The position numbers were made by a program, and so were the translations under genes. The notes beneath the pieces were generated by a model, which saw nothing but the letters and a program-made list of their open reading frames with translations, searched no databases and had not been told where the DNA came from. Below, piece after piece: positions 12,231 through 24,039 of a stretch of 64,000 nt of DNA (position 1 is the stretch's first letter; every line of letters starts with the position of its first letter). The stretch is from the NCBI GenBank assembly GCA_050084985.1, contig JBITNC010000001.1:177196001-177260000 (forward strand), written 5' to 3'. This DNA comes from Nageia nagi. Taxonomy: Eukaryota > Pinophyta.

Positions 12231-12645
12231 GTTTATCTACAAGTTGATAAACCCATCAAGTTTATTTGGGTTTAATTATAGGTTGATAAACTTGTTAGGT
12301 TTATTCTAAAAAAATAAAAGTAAAAATTTGAAGTGTCAAATTTACAAAAAGAGATTGTCAAGATTTGAACTCAGACCACTTGATTGAGAATTAAATATTT
12401 TAACCACTATGCCATGGTATCAATGATGAAATATATGGTTAAGATTTAATTTTTATATCATTAAATGATAAACCTGATGGGTTTATCTACATCAGATGAT
12501 AAACTCAACATGTTTATTAATGATTTGATTGTAGATAAACTTGATGACCAATTTATACATGTAATGGACATCCAATGCATGCATGCTTGGGTTATTAAAA
12601 AAGAGGGGCCCATGAGATACCGACCAAAAATGGGCCATGATAAAC
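12231..12645. repeat. cluster of GATAAAC / GTTTATC words and short hairpins
   Basis: GATAAAC occurs at 12246, 12285, 12467, 12498, 12534 and 12639. GTTTATC occurs at 12231 and 12481, with related forms between. The pair at 12467-12487 forms a perfect 7-bp stem with a 7-base loop. A second stem, GGCCCAT with ATGGGCC, lies at 12607-12636. The inverted repeats explain why similar short frames appear on both strands here; I do not regard any of them as a gene. Confidence 0.5.
12355..12425 (-). repeat. tRNA-like sequence, candidate SINE with A and B boxes
   Basis: On the minus strand, TGGCATAGTGG (12404-12414) fits the RNA polymerase III A box, and GAGTTCAAATC (12362-12372) fits the B box, 31 bp apart. 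The intervening bases form only a weak anticodon arm, the acceptor stem does not pair, and there is no clear T stem. This is more like a decayed tRNA-derived SINE head than a tRNA gene. Confidence 0.45.
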
Positions 12646-12719
12646 ATGTCAAATTTATCATATGTGATTAATGGGTCAACTACAACATTAAGGATAGTTA
12701 TACATTTCACTTTGCTAGG

Positions 12720-14400
12720 TTATTCTAGGATCATAGTAGGTAAAGACTTTGTGAAATAAATCATTTTCTTGATGGTATTATGTGTGTAATGGGAAGAGAG
12801 GTGTGGTTATAGGCTAGGCTTGTGAAAAAAAATAGACCACTCACTACACTCATTAAGAATGCTTAAAATCCTACACTCCTTAAAAACATAGAGGAAATGT
12901 GAGTGGGAGGAGAAGCATATTTTCATGGAATATAGCTTTTCATAGGACTATCATTTGAGGAGCACGATTTGAGAGATAACGATAGTCAAATATTTAGAGA
13001 AAATAAAGCATTTATAAGAAAATATTTTTTCTATTTCCAAGCAAAATAACCTTTAGTGTCAAGCATGGGAGGTAGTTTCATGGACTATAATTATCATAGA
13101 ATGGATGTGAGAAGTATGGGAGGCAATGTTATGTAATGTACAATTGGTTTTATACAAATACAAATAAAAACTACTCTTTACTCGTCAACACATTTTCAAA
13201 TCCTGGAAGATGGGTGGTGGGCTAAGTGTGTGGAAAGGCATGCAAGTAACATTTTTTGTTATATGTTAGTTTCATTAGTAGATAATATTTCTCCTCACAT
13301 TCTTACAAATATTAGCTACAATGCAATATAGATTCGCACTACTCTTTGATACTATTCAATAATAAATGTCTCATTTTTTCCCTTGATATGAATTTCTCCT
13401 CACATGGAAATAGAATAATTATGTTTCTCATTGTTGCAAGGGTTATGGATATGCCTTTGTAAATCTCAAGGCTCCTAATATTTTATACACAATAACCATC
13501 CAAAGCAAGGTAGGTTGTATGCATAGGAAAAAATCTCATTTTCTATAGATCTACAATTTCTTATTCTCCACAACAATCATCCATTGGTCATGGATACTAA
13601 CTTTTGATAAAGATTGGATAATATTCATGCATCCATAAATCATAACTAATAAATCCACTAAAGATGAACCATTTTCCTTAGTTCAACCTCTAGTATGAAG
13701 GATGACACCTTATCTATTGGACCATAGTCCTCTAAGGGAGGGTCTAGTACACTATTGTTTGAAAGAGTAGGGTGCAAGAAAGAGATAAAAGATAAGAGTA
13801 CATGAAAGTAATTAAAATTAACATCCTTGACTAGCACAAGGTTCCTCAACTAGAATAATTAAAATGATATAAAAGTTAATAGCCAAAAATTGTATCACCT
13901 TAACTAGCAATCCTAGCCAGATATAACATTAATAAACACTAACACAACATTCATCCATAAAAACATAAAGCATATACCAAAGCATACATTATAATTTAAG
14001 CACATACATGAACAAATAATTAATGAAATATCAAACATGTTAACATGGTAACAAATGTTGATCAATTTTTTTGAAATGGGGAAGATTTGAGGTGGGATAA
14101 GAAAGAACATATAAGGGACTCACTACCTCCCTCATAACCCAAAGTTGCAATAATAGTGATGGATTACTTTACCCTCAATGCCCAAGATACATTTGTGAAG
14201 GGGTATCATTTGATGTTGCTCAATAATATACATTGGAAGAAAAGAGTGAACATGTCAAATTTTGTTATTTATAGAACTCAAGAGGGTAGAAAATATCCTT
14301 TGGAAAGGCATTATAGAATTTTCTTTATACCAAGGCCTATTCTATGTGGTGTTAAAATTCATTTTTATGGAGGATGGATGGAAATAATTTTAGTGTGGAA
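12720..14400. other. interval with no recognised gene
   Basis: Only short frames are present on either strand, none with a recognisable motif. No LTR, TIR or tandem repeat was found by reading. Confidence 0.3.
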
Positions 14401-14870
14401 GTGATCTAGCATGGATAAGACTTCTCATAGAGATGAAATGGAACTCTTGAAAGTGAAATAAGAGATGGAGGCTGACCACTCTACAAGGTAACTTGATATA
14501 GAGAAGTTTGTGATAAAGGGGAATGCGCATGTGATCAAGGCTTGATATGGAATCAAGAGGTATCATATGAGGAAGAAATCAATATCATATGTGGTTCTCT
14601 CAAATGAGAAAGCTTTACAAGAAGATCATGGATCATAGGGACCAAAAATATCATCAATGAAATAAAAATAAAATACAAGTTAAACCAAATAGGTGGGAGT
14701 AACAAAACAAAGGTATAAAGACTCCATATAAGCATGGATAATTATGTGGAAATGATGGAAATTGAATACCAAGTGAAGCAGTTATGTATAAAGATTATGA
14801 AGAATGCCCAAAACTAGTTGGAAGAGGTTCAAATCCATATAGAGGAATCAAAGGATTAACCTATATCTAA
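14400..14870 (+). pseudogene. unrecognised decayed coding-like stretch, coiled-coil tail
   Basis: Ignoring stops, the plus strand gives hydrophilic, codon-like sequence: RDEMELLKVK, EMEADHSTR, LDIEKFVIKGNAHVIKA near 14430-14550, and MMEIEYQVKQLCIKIMKNAQ with LEEVQIHIEESKD near 14750-14860. Several stops are TAA or TAG where Gln would suit. The last part has the heptad character of a coiled coil. I do not recognise the family; a retrotransposon accessory or gag-like product is possible. Confidence 0.3.
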
Positions 14871-14879
14871 TGTCATCTT

Positions 14880-17800
14880 AATTTGTTATAGCTCTATTTT
14901 TTTCATATCTATAAGCCTTGCATATATATTAGGTTAATCTTTATGCAATTAAAATTTTGATAGATATAGTTATGTCACAACAACTATATGATTTTTATTG
15001 AAGAAATTAAAGAATATATGTAAGGTTCAAGATCCATTAAAAATTCTACCATCCAAATTTAATAAAAAAAAACTATTAAGCTTAATAAATGATAAAATAA
15101 AATATCAAGCATAATACTTCTCCATGAAGGTCCAAATTCCTAATCCTCATGAGCCATACATTGATAGAAAATATAGAATAATGGTGAGATTACAAAATCC
15201 TAGTAAGTTATTTTCTTCTATATTATAAGACAATAATTTATTAATAATACTATGTATCATCATAACCTTTAAAGAATGCATATAATGATAAGAACTTACT
15301 ATATTCTCTATAGTATTCCTAAATCCTTACTAATGTGTTTGTGTAAGGAGATCAGGTTATGAATGATGAGCTCATGATGTGGTTATATCATGAACATAAA
15401 TTATCAAAACAATCCTACAACTATAATTGTCTAATGAAATGACATAAAAGAAATGCTGTATGAAATCATTTTATGTAGCTATGATCACTTGAAAATATAA
15501 CATAAAGAGTGTTCCCACATGCAAATTCACAACACTACAATAATAATAAATATAATGTAAACTCTAGAAATGCTACAACATCATAAACTACTTTAATGAT
15601 GTTTTACAATTTTACCATTCTACAATTAACACATACACAAATATGTTCATTATTTAATAATTATGAAAATAATCTATTAAATACAAATAAATTATATTAT
15701 AAATGATGACAATTAAAATGCATTTAACCAAACATTAATCATTCAATTATTTGTAGTTATCATATAAAACAAAAACAAAAACAAAAAAAACTTGCATTTT
15801 TATTTAAATAATTCATAATTTTGTTCATTATCAACCATTGATTTTTTTTTTTATAATTATGAATGAATATTTATATGTATTATTTTTACTAGTTTTTATT
15901 TTATTTTAAGCAAGGATCTACTCTATTACTTATCTTGTTAGACATACAAATTTCTAATTTTATTTTAAATGATTTTTATAACGAATGATGTTTCTAAATC
16001 CAATGTTTATAGGACCTTTAAAAATTATCCAAAGATAAATATATATTAATTATGTATTTAAATGATTATTTTTAACAAAATTAAGATTCATAATAAAATC
16101 ATCAAGCTTTTTTTTATTCTCTTGATTTAATAATTGTGGATTAGATTGTAATTTGTAATTACAAATATCTTTATAGGTTTATTTAATGTTTTTATACAAC
16201 ATAAAAAACTAGTTGTATCATTATGTTCAAAAGATACATGGTGTAAGCCTATTAAGCTAACTATGTAAAAGTGCAAGCATTTTTATCCCTTTACTTTCAC
16301 TAAATTAAAAAACATAAATACAAACAAATAAAAACTTTCTATATTTTTTTCTCTTTTCTCCATCTATTAACCATATTCCTCCATTTTCCAAATAAACAAA
16401 ATGAAAGCAAATGAAAAATAAATAAGCAAGCTCATTATTTATATAACTATGAAAATAATCTATTATGTACCAACAAACTATAATAAAAAATTATGATAAC
16501 CAAAAGGTATAAAATAACATCAACCTTTCAATTATTCCAAATAAACAAAATGAAAGCAAATGAAAATTAAATAAGCAAGCTCATTATTTATATAACTATG
16601 AAAATAATCTATTTTGTACCAACAAACTACAATAAAAAATTATGATAACGAAAAGGTATAAAATAACATCAACCTTTCAATTATTCTTATTTATTATATA
16701 TAAAAACTTCAACTCATTTAAGTTATTTACAACTTGTACCTGTGCATACACATTCATAAAATATTTTAATTGATTTTAGATTAGCTTATATAATATATAA
16801 CAATCATCCACTTTTTTATTGTATATGTTATTCTAGCAACTATATTAAGTGACTTCTAAATATATTGTATGATATATTATTTATTCAATTATTTGATTCC
16901 TATGATACATGAAACATTCCTTGGGATAAATCTTTTAATGGACATAAAGATTTTTCAACATTTAGTAAAAAAATATGTTTGATTTTATTTATTTTTTCTT
17001 ATCATCTATATAAAAATAAAAAAATTATTTAAATGATTTTTAGTATTATTTTTTATAATGATATTATAATTTTAAAAACTAAAAAAACAAATACAATCAA
17101 CAAGAAAAACCATAAAGGAGGTTCATGGCCATCCTTTAGGGTTTTAAGAGGGGATTTCTACCCATCCTCATAAAAATATTCTTTATTAATAAGTATTCTT
17201 AAGTATTACATTAACACAGATAAAAAGATAACTTAAATACATTGAAGATAACTTAAATACATTGAAGTGCATTTAAAAAATTATTTTGAAAAAAGAATAT
17301 AACCCTAGTTAAACTCCATACTTTTCATATTAGATAGAATTCCACCACCCCTAAAAAATTAATGCAACAAATATAAGTTATTAATAAATCATTAATGCCA
17401 ATTAAAATATCAATTATATTCAATTAAGAATAGAATTAATATGTTAATTCCTTCCATATAAAATATTTTTATTTATTGAAAAGGAAAATACTAATAAAGG
17501 TCACCTATATCTTTGGTTTTATTTCACATGCTTGTAGAAGACTTTTCATCAAAGCTGCACAATTGATTTTTCAATTAATATGATACTAATATATCATAAA
17601 TACAAACCTTACCTTAATAATTGACATTAGTAAAATTTAAAACTTTTGATAAGAAATTTACTAAACTTTTCATTATATTTATATTGAAAATATGTAAACA
17701 ACATGATTCAAAGAAAATTAGTAAAATACATAAAAATAAATTTAACTAATTAAATTATTCACAACCACAATTATAATAGTTGCTAAATACATGAAATCCA

Positions 17801-20800
17801 TCTCCACAATTAAATTATTCTAGTTGCCACAATACAAGAATAACTATTTCTAGTTTAATTAAGTAAAACAAGAATAACAACATACAAAAATCAATATAAG
17901 GAAATTACAAGATAATTTTCCATTTATAAAAGGCAGAGTATTTAGATTAGTCAAGATCCAACAAAGTGGATAGTATAGAAAAAGAATGGTAATAGTATAA
18001 TTTAAATTTCTTTGATATATAATAGATATGCAATCAAAAAGCTCACATGCAAAAAAAGAAAAATAATCAAAGCCATTATTTCAACCTATAGCCTACCCAT
18101 TTTTATGCCTCTTGTACAAACTAAAAAGCTAATGTAAAAATAAAAAATAAAAAAGTATATTAAATATCTAGATACAACCAATATAGTCCAATGAAACTGA
18201 AAAATAAAAGGCATTACCATTACCAATCAAGGGTGCCAAAAAAATATTAATAGCTTATTAAGATTTCATAGTTGGCAATATCTTAATTGCATCTAGAGAA
18301 AAAGAACAATAATCATGAATTCTGGAGAATGATGTAATTTATTTGCAATATACATGAAGAAAGTTACATTACATATATAACTTTGGTAATATTAGAATTT
18401 ACCATAGCATAAACCTTCATAAAAAAATGTTAAGCAAAGCTAACCTATAAAGTATAAATAAAATATTTAATTGTTTGTTTAATGGAGGTAGACATTGCAA
18501 CTAACACTAAAATTATAAATGATACAAACTAGAAGTTTATAAAAATTAATTAATATAATCCAAAGTTTCTAAATAAATTGAAACTTAAATTAAAGAAGTA
18601 AGACATAAGTTGCATGAAATCAAAATTTTCACTTCTAATATATGTAATGCTTGAATCTTCAATTTTTTTTATTGATATCACCTTGTACTTTTTTCCTTAT
18701 TTCTTTCAGCAAACTTAACAAAAAATAGTGAATATTAAACTAATTCTATATAAATAAATAGAATAAAACTATAGAAGATTTGATCCAAAATATTTATATG
18801 ATACATAACATGGATAAATTGGAAACTCAATATAAAATTAATAAACAATCCATCACATATTTAACTTAGAAGAGTTGAAAAGTAAAAACCAAGACATTCT
18901 TACCTATTTATACCAAGACATTCTTACATTTCTACCTATGATGTAGGAGCATCCATTCTGAGTTAAACATGTTAGGTTGCATTTAATCATATAGTTAGCA
19001 AAGCATCCACAACAAATAGGTGGAAGTAGAATGTAATGGTAAACAATATCTTAACAGACACTTCATACTTGTTTGGAGTCGACCCATTCCAAAAAGAGTA
19101 AGACACCAATGAATAATGATGAGAAAAAAACAAATGGAAGAGATGTGTTATTGGAGGAAACAAAATTGTTTTGAATGGGTGTAACATGTGGTGAATCAAA
19201 GTTATAGGGGATGTGGAAAGAAAATTGTTATATCAAATGTTGCAGGTATTATAGCTCATTTTTATCCCCCCTATCAATATTAGTAGTTAGAGTGGTTTGT
19301 ATGTTAGTGTATTTGTAGAATTATGTCCAATAGAATGTTATTTCAAAATATATGCCTTCAATATTGTAATGTTGTTATCTTTGTAATGTTATTTTGCTTA
19401 TAGTCATGTCCATGTTGTAATAATTAGTAATATTCAAATTATTATGGTGTGTTTTTGGTCTGCTCATTCTCTAATTGTCTATATATCTTATGAGGTATTG
19501 AGTTTGGGGTCTCCATTCTTTCCTAACTACATCATCTATTTTCTATTTTTCCTCCAATGTAAAAGAATTATAAATTAAATCATTTTTTCTTAAAAGTTTT
19601 AATATTGATTAATTTCTAGATTAACTATTAATCATGTTGAATCTATATATCTTTGTTAATGTTTTACTTTTTTACAAATTTTATGTTGATTTTATATATG
19701 TATTTTAGGCTTCATGGTTTTGAATGACACATTTTCCTTTTTTTATAATGCAAAATCTCTAGAATTTATAAATTATTTTAACATAGACCCATTTTTGCTT
19801 TTTGTCACCTCCTAACAAGCTCTTAGAAGGAAGAGGCTAAAAAATAAACTCAACTTAGCGATGCACTAACGAACCATTACTATACAACAAACCAAATGTA
19901 AACAAAATAGTTTACCCTCAAAAGAAGTGCCCACTAGTCAAATGAGATTAAACTCTCCAATTTTCTTACATGTGAACTACAATGAATTTGATATCAGAAC
20001 TAAAGAGAAGATATTTACAAATGCTTAAACAAAACACATAAATTTTAAACTATAGATACTTTAAAAATTAGATTAAGATTAAAAGAGATATAAAACTAAT
20101 TCCCAATCAATATATTTTTTAAATCTACGTGCAATTTTACAAGTATAGACAATCTTGAACTTTATTTGACAATACTTATGATAAGCTTGTCAAAGCTTAG
20201 AATATAAAACAAGAGCATCCAAATATGTATGCAAGATCTTAAATGAATGAGAGAAACCAAATCATTAAAAAAACCATAGTACAACAATAAGAACATGCAA
20301 CCATCCTTAATTTGGTTGTGTTTCTGAAACCCCTTCCATATGAATGTAATAGATATCTGAAATAGTTAAAGAAAACAACCACCTCCATTTGAAGATTGAT
20401 ATTCATGAAAATATTTAATGATAAAATATATCGAAATTAGTATCTAATGTAATTGAGTGTGTATAAGTTTCTTTAAAATTATTATAGTTTTTTTAGTGGA
20501 AAAACAAGAAGTTAATTTCATACAACGATAACAAGATATTAGAAATTTATTATTTCATCATATGAATGCCAAAAAAAAAAACTCTAAGAGATCAATACAA
20601 TAAAAATTACAAAATAATGGTAGTAAAAGGGCAAATAAAATAATCATATACGTCTTGAACCTCTTTGCACAATACATGGATTCTGTTGAGATGCATCTTT
20701 GTATTCATATTGAGTACAAAGATTGTATACATGAATTAGACTATATAATTATTCCCATGATCCCTTATTTTTTGTAAGAAAATTTTTTATGATTACTTCA

Positions 20801-20980
20801 AATTTTGAAGACAATGTAACAAAAATTATACAGCAAGAAACCTATTTAGAGAAGAAAGTTCCAAATGTATAGAAATTTTTTGTTAATTTCATCTCTATAT
20901 AATTCACACAAGGAAACATATGTATATAAAACTATCATTCAACATTTCTTTCATTGTATATAAATATGAAATTATAATTA
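14880..20980. other. long AT-rich interval without genes
   Basis: Very AT-rich, with no coding pattern on either strand. Apart from the tandem duplication at 16388-16685 and a perfect 20-bp doublet near 17221-17262, I saw no structure. It could be intronic, old LTR or intergenic sequence; nothing decides between these. Confidence 0.4.
16388..16685. repeat. 149-bp direct tandem duplication
   Basis: Two nearly identical copies begin ccaaataaac at 16388 and 16537, differing at only a few positions. A more diverged partial relative lies at about 15650-15740 (aattatgaaaataatctatt followed by similar words). The high identity of the two main copies suggests a recent duplication in otherwise old sequence. 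Confidence 0.8.
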
Positions 20981-20999
20981 TGTTCAAAGGGAATCATGA

Positions 21000-21125
21000 A
21001 ATCATAACTAGAAAGTTTAAAGAATCACCTCGAACAAGTGGGCCACATCCCATATATTCAGGATCTATTTGCATGCTTCCTCTGCAAATGGATAGTCTGC
21101 TACACCTCCTTGACTTAAGTAGTCA
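21000..21125 (-). other. possible exon-like island, unrecognised
   Basis: On the minus strand a locally GC-richer stretch reads QGGVADYPFAEEAC, then K, a TAG stop, and ILNIWDVAHLFE, ending at a GAG/GTGATT splice-donor-like site near 21025. The composition and helix-like sequence are unlike the flanks. The TAG could be a decayed CAG. I do not recognise the protein, and chance is not excluded. Confidence 0.25.
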
Positions 21126-21255
21126 TAGATGCCATTAAACAAATAATTGATGCAATTAGAACATAATTTAATCTATTTATTCCATTAAACTATTAATCCA
21201 TAATGAAATATTGAAGCTTGTAGACAATTGGTGCCACCAAAACATAGAAACAAGG

Positions 21256-21455
21256 GATACCCATTTTGTAGATTTTTTAATGATAACCTAATTCATAACT
21301 CAATTCATAATACAAAAATAAAGGATACCCATTTTGTATGTTTTTTAATGATAACCCAATTCATAACTCAATTCATAATATAAAAATAGAGGATGCCCAT
21401 TTTGCAAATTTTTTAATGATAACCCAATTCATAACATAGAAATAGAAGATGCCCA
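21256..21455. repeat. ~76-bp tandem repeat, three copies
   Basis: The words ggatacccattttgta, ttttttaatgataaccc and aattcataactcaattcata recur three times in order; the last copy is shortened. It is a minisatellite in non-coding sequence. Confidence 0.8.
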
Positions 21456-22560
21456 ACGCACAAAAACAATAGAGATGATGGATAACCTCTACAATCAAAA
21501 GCATGTCATGGTTAGGATGATTCTCTCTCAATTTTGGCTCCCATAAATGGTAGACAAAATACAGTAGTAAGAGATATTACAACTCTTTGTTCAAACCAAT
21601 AGGAAGAAGTCATTTGAAAATAACATATATTAATGCTCCATAAGTATATATGCAAAATAGAACACAACAACTATAATATTAGATATGGAAGCAAAAATAC
21701 AATGCATTCACAAATAATAATGATGACTAGCCATAATTCATTCTAACTATAATAGACAAACCTATAAGCATGAGAATTCCTCTAATGTTAGGGTTTGTTA
21801 CCTAAGATGATTTGAAAGTAGCCTATCTCACAATCCAGCAGAGTCCAATATCAAAATAATGTTATTTTCATCTTGCTCCAGATCTTAATGAAATGAAAAG
21901 AAGTACATACACAAACATAAAACATAAAATGATTACCATGACATATATATAAGATGGAAGAAAATATAAAAAAGCAAACTGAAAAACAAAAGAACACAAG
22001 TAAACTCAAAAACAAATCCAACAATAGTTTGCTCTCTAATACTCCTTTATTCTTATAGAATCTTCAACAACTATTTTTTTCAAATTCATCTACTCTCCAA
22101 TAGTCCTTTTGGCCAACTCATTCAAATTCAAAATATGTATTGATATAAATATTGTTTTTAATTTTAATATTTAATAATGCTAAGTATTGACATAAAGTTG
22201 TTATTCTTTCTTGTAAGGAATATCTTAATTAGTTGTGTAATCTTAGATTTCATATGTTTAATATTTAATTTATATTTTTTTCCTTTTTACATAATTTGAA
22301 ATTTGATATAAATGTTGTTGGTGATAAAATAAATAGTCAATAGGACTATAAAAAAATACATATAGGAAGAGTAAAGAAGCATCAAGTGTAGATTTAATGT
22401 GTAAGAGTAAGAAGTAGAAAAATAGTGGAGAAAATAATAATCTTGAGAGATACAAAAAATCTACATATAGAGATTCAAGCTACTTCTTCAACATTTGAGA
22501 TCAAAAAGAAATTCTTGATGTTGCAACAATAAGAAGTAACCCTATAAGGTTTAGCAATAA
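21456..22560. other. AT-rich interval, nothing recognised
   Basis: No coding region, repeat array or element end could be supported here. Confidence 0.3.
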
Positions 22561-22789
22561 TATGTTGATGGGTGATCATTCTAAAATCTTCAAGGTTAAT
22601 GTGATGCTACTTATTTGTAGTTACCCATGGTTGGAAATAAGATATGATAAATTTGGAATTCATTGTACTATGAGATCTATTAGCAATCACTTTTTGTCTA
22701 ACATGGATGGCTTCCCTAATATAGAGTGTGATAAATTTGTGGTCTTCAAAATTCACCAACTAGGATTTTAGAGTATGGAAACCCTTAAA

Positions 22790-23570
22790 TAAGAAATGAA
22801 ACCAACCTTGAATTTCATGGTAGATTAAGCAAATGAATATGAAATGCTCTTCAATATTTGGTTCCATGTTTCATAGTTTACATATATATTTGAATTTAAG
22901 GATATGATGGTTTATCTCAATATATAGTTGGTGTGAACAAACTCTTATTTGGATAAGGGGGAAATGAAGGTCATATGATATGTGTAGTCTAACATAATCA
23001 AGGGTAAAAATAGCACTATTCTCTAGTTTCATGAAAACTTGAAGATAATGCAAGAGCTTTGGTAAAAGCAATTTTTTTGGTTCAATCCACACTGTCCTCA
23101 AGTAAGCTAAGTAGATTTCCTTCCTAATTTTTTTATTGATAATTCTAGTAGAAGGATTAGGGGTCCTGTCTAGGAGCTAAGAGAGTTTCTTGATATCTAG
23201 GTCTATAGATCATAGGAAATATGTGGATTTTGAGTTCTAACTTCAAATACCTTTACTTGCAAGTGGTATTAAGTATTTGAGAACTAAGAGAGAGTATCTC
23301 TTTGAGTGAGGAGCTATTGAAAGCATATGATGGATTTGATTCAAAATCCCAATAATGTAGAATACTACAAGATCCAACATAGGATATGCATCAAAATTAA
23401 TCAAAATGATAGAGTGAGTGATATTTCTTTTAGTTTAAATGGATATCAAGAGCATGTTTAGCAAAACCCTCTTTATATGATCCCAATTAGAGTATATCAA
23501 GATATGTCCCCAAACTTTACATCCATAAAGAAGATTAAGATGAAATAAAATCAATGTTCATCTTTTAGTT
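22790..23570 (-). pseudogene. LINE-like retrotransposon 3' fragment (post-RT region and zinc finger)
   Basis: Read on the minus strand, LLYGCKVWG (about 23510-23535) is the block following the reverse transcriptase core in many plant LINE-type elements. About 400 bp later the 22871-23101 frame gives RVCSHQLYIEINHHILKFKY and then CKL. Reading through a TGA in the same frame gives NMEPNIEEHFIFIC, which together make a CX2CX8HX4C finger with the second Cys lost to the stop. Upstream of 23570 the similarity disappears, consistent with the 5' truncation usual for LINE insertions. The family assignment is from memory of the motifs and was not searched. Confidence 0.55.
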
Positions 23571-24039
23571 TTTTCACTTTGTAGCATCATTGAAATATGG
23601 CATAATATATTTGGTATTTTTCACTTTTGGTGATGATGAGTAATTTGATGATGCATTCACCACTCTCCTTAATCACCAAGTATGCACCTTAATTTCCTTA
23701 TGATATCATTTATAGAAAATTGATTTGACTTTTGATGACACATTTAACTCATCCATCCCCAACACATGCCTCTAGGTAACTTGGGTGCTCACTAATACTG
23801 ATATTTATTTGCTTTAACATGAATATAGATGAAAAATTAATACTTTGTATTTGATCTTAAATACTTTAGATTTTATTTTGTACTCAAACATGATCACTCA
23901 CACTTTTCTCTGATCTTATTAGTTAATTCATTAAATTTTATCAGTATTTTTTGGGAGTGTAACACATTCAATCTCCTTGCCTATAGATTGTATAAATGGG
24001 CAAATTTCCTTACTGTATAGAATTAAATGTGTTGATGCT

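Noticed and set aside
12355-12425. Functional tRNA gene
   Set aside because: Acceptor and T stems do not pair; only the internal promoter boxes are recognisable.
12461-12710. Three overlapping frames on both strands
   Set aside because: They are explained by the inverted GATAAAC repeats; no motif and no codon bias.
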